From the NCBI GenBank assembly GCA_947484275.1, contig CANKOY010000004.1:36204-100203 (forward strand): 64,000 bases of DNA, given 5' to 3'. The notes below the pieces were generated by a model. The model was given only the letters and a program-made list of their open reading frames with translations, made no database searches and was not told the DNA's origin. Of the stretch, positions 36,587 to 44,626 are shown in pieces. This DNA comes from Planctomycetota bacterium. GTDB taxonomy: Bacteria > Planctomycetota > UBA1135 > GCA-002686595. The position numbers and the translations under genes are program-made. Positions within the stretch are counted from its first letter, which is position 1. Each line of letters starts with the position of its first letter.

Positions 36587-37413
36587 CTCTCGTCCAGTGA
36601 GGGAAACTCGCCTGCGCGCACGTCCTTCGCGTAGCGCTCGAATGCGGTCTGCATGGCGCTACCAAGTTCCGCGTAGCGCCGCACGAAGCGCGGATGGAAG
36701 CGCGTATAGATTCCAAGCATGTCCTGGGACACGAGGATCTGTCCGTCGCACCCAGGTCCGGCTCCGATGCCGATGACGGGGACCTTCGCTTCGCGCGAAA
36801 TCTCGCGCGCGAGGTCCGCGGGGACTTTTTCGATCACGATCGCGAAGACGCCGGCCTGCTCGAGCGCGCGCGCGTCGCGACGCAACACATCAGCCTCCTC
36901 GGGCTCCGTGGCGCGCACCTGATAGGTTCCGAACTTGTGGATCGACTGGGGCGTCAGCCCTAGGTGCCCCATGACGGGGATCCCCACATCGACAATGCGG
37001 CGGATCGTGGGACAGATGACTTCGCCGCCCTCGAGCTTCACAGCTTCGACCGAAGCTTCCTTGATCATGCGCCCGGCGTTGCGCAACGCTTCGTCCGGGT
37101 TGACCTGGTAACTCATGAACGGCATGTCGGCAACGACCAGTGCGCGCTCGACGCCGCGCGCAACCACAGCCGAGTGATAGAGCATCTGCTCCATCGTCAC
37201 CGGAATCGTGGTCTCGTAGCCCTGCACCACCATTCCCGCCGAATCGCCTACGAGGATCAGATCGATGCCAGAGCGGTCGATCAGCTCAGCCATCAGGAAG
37301 TCGTAGGCCGTCAGGGCCGTGATGACTTCGCCCGCAGCTTTCATCTGCAGCAGGCTGCGTGTGGTGACCTTGCGATGGACCGTGCGCTTCGAACTTTCGT
37401 GCTGCTTCGCCAT
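36580..37413 (-). CDS. panB: 3-methyl-2-oxobutanoate hydroxymethyltransferase
   Basis: A 277-residue TIM-barrel enzyme making ketopantoate for pantothenate and coenzyme A. Typical motifs: ITALTAYDFLMAELIDRSG, DLILVGDSAGMVVQGYETTIPVTM with the Mg-binding Asp and Glu region, VMGHLGLTPQS and VIGIGAGPGCDGQILVSQDMLG. The N-terminus matches the family start; ATG 37411-37413. No panC or panD lies next to it. A seven-base overlap with the convergent amidotransferase leaves no terminator space. Confidence 0.93.
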   Translation of the reverse strand: MAKQHESSKRTVHRKVTTRSLLQMKAAGEVITALTAYDFLMAELIDRSGIDLILVGDSAGMVVQGYETTIPVTMEQMLYHSAVVARGVERALVVADMPFMSYQVNPDEALRNAGRMIKEASVEAVKLEGGEVICPTIRRIVDVGIPVMGHLGLTPQSIHKFGTYQVRATEPEEADVLRRDARALEQAGVFAIVIEKVPADLAREISREAKVPVIGIGAGPGCDGQILVSQDMLGIYTRFHPRFVRRYAELGSAMQTAFERYAKDVRAGEFPSLDESY

Positions 37414-37442
37414 GGCCCCACTGTACCCAACGTCGGCCGCCT

Positions 37443-39107
37443 TCAGCCGTTTGACAGCCCGAACTCCAGCGAGGCCAGGGCACTGTTCGCGCCGTCGAGC
37501 ATGGCGCTCATGATTCCCCCCGCCCAGCCGGCGCCTTCGCCGATCGGATACACGTTGAGCCAGCCCGCCGCGCGCCGCGTGCGCAGATCGCGCGGCATCC
37601 GCAGCGGCCCCGAACTGCGCGACTCCAAGCCGACGAATTCACCCTCGGGTCCGGCGAAGCCAGGAATCTGGCGCTCGAAATCGCACAGGGCGCGCGTGAG
37701 CGCAGAGCGCGCCGGCTCCGGCAGAAGTTGGTCCAGGCGCGCGGGCCGCGTGCCAAAGGTGTACGTGGAGTGGCGCGTTGCGCGGCCCAAGCGGCGGTCA
37801 AGAAAATCCGCCGCGCTCTGGGCTGGCGCAGTGAAGTCACCGCCTCCGGCCTGGAAGAACAGTGCCTCAAGGGCGCGCTGGAAATCTACGCCAGCGAAGG
37901 GACCGCTCCCGAATTCCGCGGGACCGAAACTCGACACCAGCGCGGCTGAAGCCCAGGCCGAGCTGTGCTTGGAATTCGACATGCCGTTCGTGCACAGGTA
38001 TCCGTGCTCGTTCACGCTGGCGACGATGCGCCCGCCGGGACACATGCAAAAAGAAAAGGCCGCGGGCGTCAGGTCGTCGGCCTTGCGCAGCAGGTTGTAG
38101 CTTGCGGGCCCAAGGACCGCCGCGGCCGGGCCCTCGCCGTAGCGACCGCGCGTGATCAACTCCTGGGGATGCTCGATGCGCAGACCGAGTTGGAAGGGTT
38201 TGGCCTGGAATTCGACGCCGGCGGCTGCCAGTGCCAAGGCCGTGTCGCGCGCGCTGTGGCCGATGGCGAGGAACAGAAGGTCGCATTCGATTTCGCCGGC
38301 GGTCGTGCGCAGGGCACGGACCCTGCGCGGATCAGAGTCCGTGGCCAGCAGGCCGTCCATGCGCGTGTCGAACAAAAATTTCACGCCGCGGGCACTCAGA
38401 CTCTCGCGCAGGGTGGGCAAAATCCGGTGCAGTCGATCAGTGCCGATGTGCGCCAAACTGTCGTAGCGAATGTTGCCCGGGGCCCCGGCGAGAACCAGTT
38501 CCTCCAGGAGCGGAACCTCCAAGGGGTCGTCGACGCGCGTGTAGATTTTCCCGTCGGAATAGGTCCCCGCGCCGCCTTCGCCGAAGAGCAAGTTGCGCTC
38601 CGGGTCGGGCTCGCGACTCTGATGGAAGCGCGCCAGTGCCCGCGCGCGCGGCTTGAGCAGCGGCCCGCGCTCGATCAATGTGGTGTGCATTCCGTGCAAG
38701 GACAGAACCCAGGCCGCGAACAGGCCCGCGGGTCCGCTGCCTACGACCACGGCCCGCGGCGCTCGCTCCCCGCTAAGGGACCCATGGGGCCGCGGGTGGA
38801 TCAAGCTGGCCGTGGTCGGCGCGCGGCGCAGTCGGCCGGATTTTTCCAAACGGGCCATGGCCCGGGTGCGCGAACGCGCGTTGAGAACGACATCGACGTT
38901 GCAAACGAACTCGAGTCCGACATTGCGCGTTCGCCGGCGCGCGTCCAGGGCCTTGCGCGCAATGCGCAGGCCGCGCACGTCGCGGACCTCGATTCCAAGT
39001 TCGACCGCTGCGCGCTCCGCCAGAACGCTCTCAGGTTCGAGCGGCGAAAGTCGCAGGTGGAGCAGGCGCCACGTGGCGGTGGATAGCGTTGGATCGATCG
39101 GGTTCAT
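37443..39107 (-). CDS. FAD-dependent oxidoreductase (COG2509-like)
   Basis: A 554-residue protein. A short N-terminal domain (residues 1-about 110) with a conserved RLSPLEPESVLAERAA-like start precedes the dinucleotide-binding motif VVVGSGPAGLFAAW and a GEGGAGTYSDGKI segment that is diagnostic of the COG2509 NAD(FAD)-utilising dehydrogenases; C-terminal YPIGEGAGWAGGIMSA closes the FAD site. Substrates of this family are poorly known. ATG 39105-39107; the open frame runs to 39161 but homology begins at MNPID. It is convergently arranged with panB downstream and divergent from the methyltransferase, with a palindromic element in the 252-base gap. Confidence 0.8.
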   Translation of the reverse strand: MNPIDPTLSTATWRLLHLRLSPLEPESVLAERAAVELGIEVRDVRGLRIARKALDARRRTRNVGLEFVCNVDVVLNARSRTRAMARLEKSGRLRRAPTTASLIHPRPHGSLSGERAPRAVVVGSGPAGLFAAWVLSLHGMHTTLIERGPLLKPRARALARFHQSREPDPERNLLFGEGGAGTYSDGKIYTRVDDPLEVPLLEELVLAGAPGNIRYDSLAHIGTDRLHRILPTLRESLSARGVKFLFDTRMDGLLATDSDPRRVRALRTTAGEIECDLLFLAIGHSARDTALALAAAGVEFQAKPFQLGLRIEHPQELITRGRYGEGPAAAVLGPASYNLLRKADDLTPAAFSFCMCPGGRIVASVNEHGYLCTNGMSNSKHSSAWASAALVSSFGPAEFGSGPFAGVDFQRALEALFFQAGGGDFTAPAQSAADFLDRRLGRATRHSTYTFGTRPARLDQLLPEPARSALTRALCDFERQIPGFAGPEGEFVGLESRSSGPLRMPRDLRTRRAAGWLNVYPIGEGAGWAGGIMSAMLDGANSALASLEFGLSNG

Positions 39108-39166
39108 GGCGGAGCCGCTTGGGGCCCAGGTGCCGCGCGCCGGTGGAACTGTCCGGCCCAAGCCCG

Positions 39167-39337
39167 ATGCTAGTGTCCTCTACCGGAACCGCGCCAACAA
39201 AGTCCGGCCGAAGGCCGCTTCCCGGGCAGGCCCCGTGGACCCCGGTTCCTTGCGGCGCTCAAAGGACCGCGTACGCAACCAAGCACGGCGCGGCAGGTCG
39301 ACTTTGTTAGCGCAGTTCGGGGTCGGGACACTAGCAT
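39167..39337. mobile_element. MITE-like element with 38-bp inverted termini
   Basis: Left arm 39167-39204 and right arm 39300-39337 are inverted copies matching at 31 of 38 positions; the outer 12 bases (ATGCTAGTGTCC) and the inner AACAAAGTC are perfect. The 95-base interior has no reading frame. Total size 171 bp with no transposase fits a miniature inverted-repeat element or a long structured RNA. The terminal ATG lies inside the right arm but the better methyltransferase start (39360) is outside. No target duplication is obvious. Confidence 0.45.
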
Positions 39338-39359
39338 GCGCGGTCACACAGGAGATTGC

Positions 39360-40559
39360 TTGAGCCCGCTATACAACACTTCGCGCGACGATCTGGCGCC
39401 CTTGTGGTCGCATTTCGACCTCGACATTCAACGCATCAACGTCGTCGATGCCGCCGACCCCAGTCAGGATCGTCCTGCGGTCCAGCGCGGTCCTGGAAGC
39501 GTGCTCGTGGCCCAGGTGGGCTACAGCCCCGATGTAACCGCCGCGGTCCGCACCTACAGGAATCGCGGGAATCCGCTGCTTGCGCCCGACGGCACGGTGA
39601 TGGTCTATCTGAAGGACGCGCGACCGGTCGCCGAAATCACACGCTGGCGCAACGCACTTTGGCCCTGGCTGCATGTGGTCGCCCACGGCCGGCTTGAACC
39701 GGGCAAGGCCACGGTCGATACGCTCGGCGCGCGGACCGAACTTGCTTTGCCGCTGCAAAAGCGCGGTCACCTGCTGGTTGCGCGCCGGCGCGAGCACGTG
39801 CTGTCGGCGGCCAACACCGTGTTGAAATTCGACAAGAACGCCGGCGGTTGGAATCCGACGCCGGGTTCCCGGGGCTGGGCGCACTACCGTTGGATGCGCC
39901 GGTACGTCGGCACGTTCGCGCCCGTGAAAGCGGGCGCGCGCGTGCTCGACTTCGGATGTGGCGCCGGCTGGTGTGGGATCGAGGCTGCGCTGTCGGCCGC
40001 GGACACGAGTCTGTCGATGTTCGATCCCTCACCTGAGCTGTGTCAGGGAGCCGAAGCCAACGCGCGCTCCGCGGGATTGAAGCAAGTCAGCGTGCGCCCG
40101 GGCTTCGGCGAAGAACCTCCGTTCCCCGCCAAAGATGAGGCGCGCTTCGGTCACGTGATCAGCTCTGGAGTCGTCAGTTTCGCCCCGGACTTCAAGCGCT
40201 GGTTCGACGGACTTGCGGACACAATCGCACCCGGCGGTACCTTGGTGATCGGCGACGTGCACCGTGAGTCCAAGGGCATGCGGTCGCGCCGGCAGCGCAA
40301 GCCGCTCATCGCCGCTCGCGAAATGAACGGCATGACGCGCGAGGAGGCTCGAGCTGAGTTGGAGGCACGCGGCTTTCGCTTCGTCAAGGCAGCCGGATAT
40401 CAGCTGACTTCACCCTGGCCCGAGGCCATGCACGTCTCTGACACAAAGCTCGGCGGCGCACTGACTCCGCTGATACTGGCCTGGAACAAGATCAGCGCCG
40501 GCGGCGGAGACCCAGGGCGCTTCGACAGCTGGGTGATGCAATTCAGCGCGCCGACTTAG
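39360..40559 (+). CDS. Class I SAM-dependent methyltransferase (RsmC/RlmG-like)
   Basis: A 399-residue cytosolic protein. Residues about 175-210 hold SAM motif I, VLDFGCGAGWCGIEAAL, followed by SLSMFDPSPELCQGAE and HVISSGVVSFAPDFK; the N-terminal half is another alpha/beta domain (VLVAQVGYSPDVTAAVRTY). This two-domain layout resembles RsmC/RlmG rRNA methyltransferases, but the NPPF-type catalytic motif is replaced by VISSGVVSF, so guanine-N2 methylation is uncertain. TTG 39360 with AGGAG five bases upstream is the best start; ATG 39336, used in longer calls, lies in the inverted-repeat arm. The end overlaps the convergent TlpA gene by 17 bases. Confidence 0.7.
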   Translation: MSPLYNTSRDDLAPLWSHFDLDIQRINVVDAADPSQDRPAVQRGPGSVLVAQVGYSPDVTAAVRTYRNRGNPLLAPDGTVMVYLKDARPVAEITRWRNALWPWLHVVAHGRLEPGKATVDTLGARTELALPLQKRGHLLVARRREHVLSAANTVLKFDKNAGGWNPTPGSRGWAHYRWMRRYVGTFAPVKAGARVLDFGCGAGWCGIEAALSAADTSLSMFDPSPELCQGAEANARSAGLKQVSVRPGFGEEPPFPAKDEARFGHVISSGVVSFAPDFKRWFDGLADTIAPGGTLVIGDVHRESKGMRSRRQRKPLIAAREMNGMTREEARAELEARGFRFVKAAGYQLTSPWPEAMHVSDTKLGGALTPLILAWNKISAGGGDPGRFDSWVMQFSAPT

Positions 40560-41622
40560 GCAGCCACGCTTCGAGCGCCGCGTCCAATTCTCCAGCGCTG
40601 GGCGCTCCGCGCCAAATGTTGCGCACGAACCCCTGAGTATCGATCAAGCACCAGGTGGGCCAAACTCGAACGCGCCAGCGCGTCGCGATGGGTCCGCTGG
40701 TGCCCGCCGCGGAGTCCCACAGGTTTGGCCAGCGAAGTTCTTCCTTTGCGACCGCCGCGGCGAGAGTCGATGCCTGCGGGTCGGAGTTGACGCCGAGCAG
40801 GACGAAGGAACTCGCAGCGTGCCGCTGGACCAGAGCCCGTTGCCTGGGATAGAGAACGCGGCAGGGCGGACACCACTCGCCCCAGAAGCACAACAGGACG
40901 ACCTTACCGCGCAGCGCGCTCAGGCGCAGTTCGCTCCCGTCCACCTGCGACCCGACAATTTCCGGCGCGGGATCGCCCACGAGGATCAAATCGCGGATCG
41001 TGGCCCCGTGGGCGGCCGTGAATGTGCCCCAGGTCTGGGCCGAAAGCGGGTGCTTCGCGTCGCCGTAGGCTGCACCGATGCGCACGAGTCTGGCAAGAAT
41101 GCCCTCGCGCTCGGGCGCACTGATGTCACCGCCATCCAGTGCACGGTCGAACACAGGCTCGATGGCATGGAAGAGGCACGCAGCGCGAACCGAGTCGGAG
41201 CGCGTGGCCTCGGACACTCGAGCCCGCAGGCCACTGTCGTGGGCATCGTTCCGAAGGACTCGCAGCACGAACTCCCCCATAATGTCACCGTCGTCGATGA
41301 ACTCGCCGATCACACGTTCCAGCGCGCGGTCGCGGGCCTCGAGCAGTGCGGCCGAGTCGCCCGCGCCCTCGAGGTTGGCCACGAATCGCAAGGCCTCGTA
41401 ACGCTCGCGTCCCTTCGCCGCGTCCGCCACGGACAACGCGCGCTGCGCAAATCCGAGCCGCAGGGTGACGTCCACTTCTCCGCGCTGTCGCGCGCGACGC
41501 CAGTCGCGGAGGACCTCGAATAGGTACTCGCCCCGGAGTGTTGCGGGCGCGGCCTGAGCGCGAGTCGGCGCCAGCATGACGACAGCGCCCGCTGCGACCA
41601 GAGTCGCGGCGAGCGCCGTCAT
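40543..41622 (-). CDS. TlpA-like thioredoxin with canonical CPPC
   Basis: A 359-residue exported protein: signal peptide about 1-22 (TALAATLVAAGAVVMLAPTRAQA), an all-helical domain of about 200 residues, and a C-terminal TlpA domain (VGDPAPEIVGSQVDGSELRLSALRGKVVLLCFWGEWCPPCRVLYP), active-site Cys251 and Cys254. Conserved LGVNSDPQ and WPTWCLID with the cis-Pro follow. It is the Cys paralogue of the adjoining selenoprotein, whose stop (41648-41650) lies 25 bases upstream, so both are co-transcribed. ATG 41620-41622 is chosen over the frame start at 41709, which would overlap that gene. Likely a periplasmic disulfide reductase. Confidence 0.85.
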   Translation of the reverse strand: MTALAATLVAAGAVVMLAPTRAQAAPATLRGEYLFEVLRDWRRARQRGEVDVTLRLGFAQRALSVADAAKGRERYEALRFVANLEGAGDSAALLEARDRALERVIGEFIDDGDIMGEFVLRVLRNDAHDSGLRARVSEATRSDSVRAACLFHAIEPVFDRALDGGDISAPEREGILARLVRIGAAYGDAKHPLSAQTWGTFTAAHGATIRDLILVGDPAPEIVGSQVDGSELRLSALRGKVVLLCFWGEWCPPCRVLYPRQRALVQRHAASSFVLLGVNSDPQASTLAAAVAKEELRWPNLWDSAAGTSGPIATRWRVRVWPTWCLIDTQGFVRNIWRGAPSAGELDAALEAWLPKSAR

Positions 41623-41647
41623 CAGAATGCGAACCGAAGGCCTTGAA

Positions 41648-42718
41648 CTACTTCTTGGCAGTCTTGGCTTCCGCGACCAGGGCGTCGATGAATGCATCGA
41701 GCTTCTCATCGCCCGGGCTCCCCGTGAACTTGTGCCGGATCTTGCCTTCCGCGTCGATCAGGTACAGGGTCGGCCAGCCGGAGATGCCCCAGCGCTTGCT
41801 AATGGGGCCGGCAGTTCCCTCCGGACCATTCCAGAAGCTACGCCAGGTAATGTTCTCTTCCTTGAGGATGGGTTGGAGGGCATCGAGGTCCTTGTCCGAG
41901 TTGACTCCAAGGAGAGCGAAGGGATCATCTTTCAAACGTGCCACGAGCGACCGCTCGTGAGGGTACATGGCCCGGCAAGGCGGTCACCAATTCCCCCAGA
42001 AGTCGAGCAACACGACCTTGCCGCGGTAGTCGGAGAGCTTGAACTTCACACCGGAGGTGTCGTTCGCTTCGATCTCGGGTGCCATGGCGCCAATCGAAAG
42101 GTGCTCGACCTGGAACAAGAGCGTCTCCGAGGCCTCGCCCCAGGTTTTCTTGCGCCGCGGATCGACCACGGTTCCGAATTCCTTTTGGAAGGCCTTCAGG
42201 CCGGCGACCAGCTCCTGGGTTTCCTTCTCACTGCGGTCGTCGCGCGCGGCGGCCAGGGTCAGCGGAATATAGGCGCAGGCGGCCTTGATCTCGGGCGCCT
42301 TGGAGCGCTTGCCCAGCGCAGCGGCGCGGTCGCGATCCTTCATGTAAGTGGAGATCAGCGGCGCAACAACGTCGACGTTGTCCGCGTCGTTTTCGATCAC
42401 CACGTCCCACAGTTGGCCGCGCACCTCGTCGAGATCCTTGCTCGATCCGCGGAAGCGCAGCGTGAAACTGACCTTCAGGGAATCGGCGCGCGCGCCAGCT
42501 TCCTTCGCCGCCTTGCAGATCGCGAGTGCGCGACGGCTGAAATCGACGGCCTTGGCCTCGTCGAGCGGGGCTTCCTTGTAGGAGGCTGAAATCTCAGCCT
42601 TGAGTTCATCCAGAGTCTCGATGACCTGCAGGCTGCTGTGCATGACCGACATTGCCGGCGGCGCGAAGCCTCCGGGCAACGCCAGTGCGAGCACAGCGCA
42701 GACGAATGTTTGCATCAT
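41648..42718 (-). CDS. Predicted selenocysteine TlpA-like thioredoxin (Sec245, U-P-P-C)
   Basis: Read through in-frame TGA at 41984-41986, this is a 356-residue protein. Signal peptide about residues 1-20; a helical domain about 30-200 related to that of the paralogue; then SDYRGKVVLLDFWGNW-U-PPCRAMYPHERSL, i.e. the standard WCPPC motif with UGA for the first Cys (Sec245, Cys248). The continuation LLGVNSDKDLDALQPIL and GWPTLYLIDAEGKIRH is typical TlpA. No frame change is needed and there are no other stops until TAG 41648-41650. ATG 42716-42718 (MMQTF). A stem with GGUC loop follows at 41941-41960. It lies 36 bases after accD and 25 bases before the Cys paralogue. Probable envelope redox enzyme with high reductive power. 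Confidence 0.88.
41941..41960 (-). promoter_or_regulatory. Predicted bacterial SECIS element for Sec245
   Basis: Transcript bases 24-43 after the UGA read UCACGAGC-GGUC-GCUCGUGG: seven Watson-Crick pairs plus one U-G close the tetraloop GGUC. The GGUC apical sequence is that of the E. coli fdhF SECIS contacted by SelB; the loop begins 32 bases after the UGA, inside the bacterial range. The stem falls in codons for HERSLV, which the Cys paralogue does not preserve as a stem. Confidence 0.78.
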
Positions 42719-42754
42719 GGGGTGGTTGCTTTTTGGCAGAGGGACGTTTCGGAA

Positions 42755-43810
42755 TCAGGATCGTACACGGCGCGGTGCCTTCACGCGCGGCCCGCTTCCG
42801 TAGTCCAGCAGACGGGCCAGTGTCGGCCGCAAGTCGGCGCGACGCACGATTTGGTCGATCTGGCCCTTGGAGAGCAGGAACTCGGCGCGCTGGAAGCCCG
42901 CCGGGAGCTCTTGTTTCAGCGTAGTGGCGATCACACGCGGCCCGGCGAATCCGATCAGGGCCCCCGGCTCGGCCAGGGTCAGATCGCAGACCGAGGCGAA
43001 GGAGGCGGTGACTCCGCCGGTAGTCGGATGGGACATCACGCAGATCGAGTACCCGCCCTTGTCGCGGAACTCCGCCAGAGCAGAGCAGGTCTTGGCCATC
43101 TGCATCAGGCTCAGGACGCCCTCGTGCATGCGCGCTCCACCTGAACTGGTGAACATCAACAGCGGGAGGCGCCGAGCGGCGGCCAATTCCGTCGCCAGGG
43201 CGATCTTCTCACCGACGACTTCGCCCATGGATCCACCGAGGAAACTGAAGTCGAGCACGACCAGAATCAGCTTGCGACCATCGATCGCGCCCTCGCCGCA
43301 CAGAAGCGCCTCGGCCTGCCCCGTGCGCACCTCGGCCTTCCTGACTTTTTCGAGGTAAGGAATCTGATCGTGGAAATTGAGCCGATCGATCGTGCGCAAG
43401 TTGGCGAATTCTTCGCGCCAGCTCCCGGGATCGAGCACCATCGAAATGCGTTCGCGTCCCGGCAGCGTGAAATGGAATTCGCAGGAAGGGCAAACGCGGC
43501 CTTTGTCCTCCAACTCCTTGCGATAGATCATCTGCCCGCAGCTCTCGCACTTGAGCCACAGCCCTTCGGGCATGTCCTTTTTTTTGCGCAAACGCGCGAA
43601 GCGCGTCTCGGACAGAGCCACCTCCGACGGCTGCACCTCGATCGGGGCGCTGACGTTTTTCGGCGACTTCGGGTCCGCGGCCGCTGCGTCACTGGAGGTC
43701 TTCGCGGCCGATTCCATCTTGGGAGAGCTCGCCTCGGATGCGCGCTCCCCTGACTTGGCGTCGCTGCCAGCCAGCACGCGTTCGCCCTTGGCCTGCTCAG
43801 GATTTCGCAT
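42755..43810 (-). CDS. accD: Acetyl-CoA carboxylase carboxyltransferase subunit beta
   Basis: A 351-residue protein. The zinc ribbon is intact (LKCESCGQMIY...RVCPSCEFHF), the crotonase-like core has SSGGARMHEGVLSLMQMAKT and HPTTGGVTASFA, the usual CoA site. The family normally starts near the zinc ribbon; here about 80 residues rich in Ala, Ser, Lys and Glu precede it. ATG 43808-43810 (MRNPEQ) is chosen; upstream frame is Arg/Ala-rich. The gene overlaps rpe by 14 bases and is followed after 36 bases by the selenoTlpA. The alpha subunit accA is not seen. Confidence 0.92.
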   Translation of the reverse strand: MRNPEQAKGERVLAGSDAKSGERASEASSPKMESAAKTSSDAAAADPKSPKNVSAPIEVQPSEVALSETRFARLRKKKDMPEGLWLKCESCGQMIYRKELEDKGRVCPSCEFHFTLPGRERISMVLDPGSWREEFANLRTIDRLNFHDQIPYLEKVRKAEVRTGQAEALLCGEGAIDGRKLILVVLDFSFLGGSMGEVVGEKIALATELAAARRLPLLMFTSSGGARMHEGVLSLMQMAKTCSALAEFRDKGGYSICVMSHPTTGGVTASFASVCDLTLAEPGALIGFAGPRVIATTLKQELPAGFQRAEFLLSKGQIDQIVRRADLRPTLARLLDYGSGPRVKAPRRVRS

Positions 43811-44495
43811 GGAGTTCCTTGGTCTGCGCTGCGCGGGCGGTTTCGCGCATGCGCGCGATCGTTCCCGGCATGTCACTGGATCCGAACACGGCCGAGCCGG
43901 CGACGAACACGTTCGTCCCTGCCTCGGCGCACTGGGCAATAGTCTTCTCGCCGATGCCGCCATCCATCTCGATGTGGCCGACGTAGCCGCGCTCGCGCAG
44001 CCAGCGCACCTTGGACAGAACTTCCGGCATGAATTTCTGGCCACCGAACCCCGCGTGGACGCTCATCACGAGCACCAGGTCAACGTCGTCGAGCACATCG
44101 GCGATGTGTTCGATCGCGCAGGGCGGGTTGAGCGCAATGCCCACCAGGGGTGCGCCCTCGCCCCGCAGCCCTTTGAGCATCTCGCGTTGCCTCGCAGGTG
44201 TCGGCGCCAGTTCCGCGTGAAACGTCAGGACGTGGGCGCCGGCCTTGACGAAATCCCGTGCATAGCGCAGGGGCTCGCTGATCATCAAGTGCACATCAAG
44301 GGGACGGCTCGCAACCCGGGCCAACGACTCAACCACCGGCGCGCCGATGGTTAGGTTGGGCACAAAGTGTCCGTCCATGACATCGATGTGCAGCCAGTCC
44401 GCGCCGGCGGCTTCGACCCGCCGCACCTCGTCGCCCAGCTTGGCGAAGTCCGAGGCCAGCAGGGAAGGCGATATCAGGGTGGGAGGAATGGGCAT
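43797..44495 (-). CDS. rpe: Ribulose-phosphate 3-epimerase
   Basis: A 232-residue TIM barrel for the pentose phosphate pathway. Motifs: ISPSLLASDFAKLGDEV, the metal site WLHIDVMDGHFVPNLTIG, LDVHLMISEP, VMSVHAGFGGQKFMPEVL and IEMDGGIGEKT with the catalytic Asp. ATG 44493-44495 gives the family-length start; a longer frame through 44945 is an antisense-like shadow. Its end overlaps accD by 14 bases and its start is 131 bases from the pgk stop. Confidence 0.93.
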   Translation of the reverse strand: MPIPPTLISPSLLASDFAKLGDEVRRVEAAGADWLHIDVMDGHFVPNLTIGAPVVESLARVASRPLDVHLMISEPLRYARDFVKAGAHVLTFHAELAPTPARQREMLKGLRGEGAPLVGIALNPPCAIEHIADVLDDVDLVLVMSVHAGFGGQKFMPEVLSKVRWLRERGYVGHIEMDGGIGEKTIAQCAEAGTNVFVAGSAVFGSSDMPGTIARMRETARAAQTKELHAKS

Positions 44496-44626
44496 CGGTT
44501 GGATCCACGCGGACGCGCCGCGTGAACCGGCTCGGATTCTAGCCCTCTGGCCGCGCCGATGCGCCATGGCTTGCCCCGGGACCAGATCCCGGGGGGCGTG
44601 AGCAGAATCTGCCCGCGCTCCGACTG

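Noticed and set aside
39336..39359. ATG 39336 as start of the methyltransferase
   Set aside because: It lies inside the inverted-repeat arm, lacks a ribosome binding site, and TTG 39360 has AGGAG at the right distance.
41984..41986. TlpA gene disrupted by nonsense mutation (pseudogene)
   Set aside because: Both halves remain in frame and conserved, the UGA sits at the catalytic Cys, and a SECIS-like stem follows; a second gene shows the same pattern.
30400..42718. UGA reassigned to Trp or Cys genome-wide
   Set aside because: Many genes here end in UGA with overlapping starts directly behind it, for example 13739-13741, 20907-20909 and 61720-61722.
43797..43810. Frameshift fusing rpe and accD
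   Set aside because: Both proteins are complete with own starts; the 14-base overlap is ordinary for this genome.
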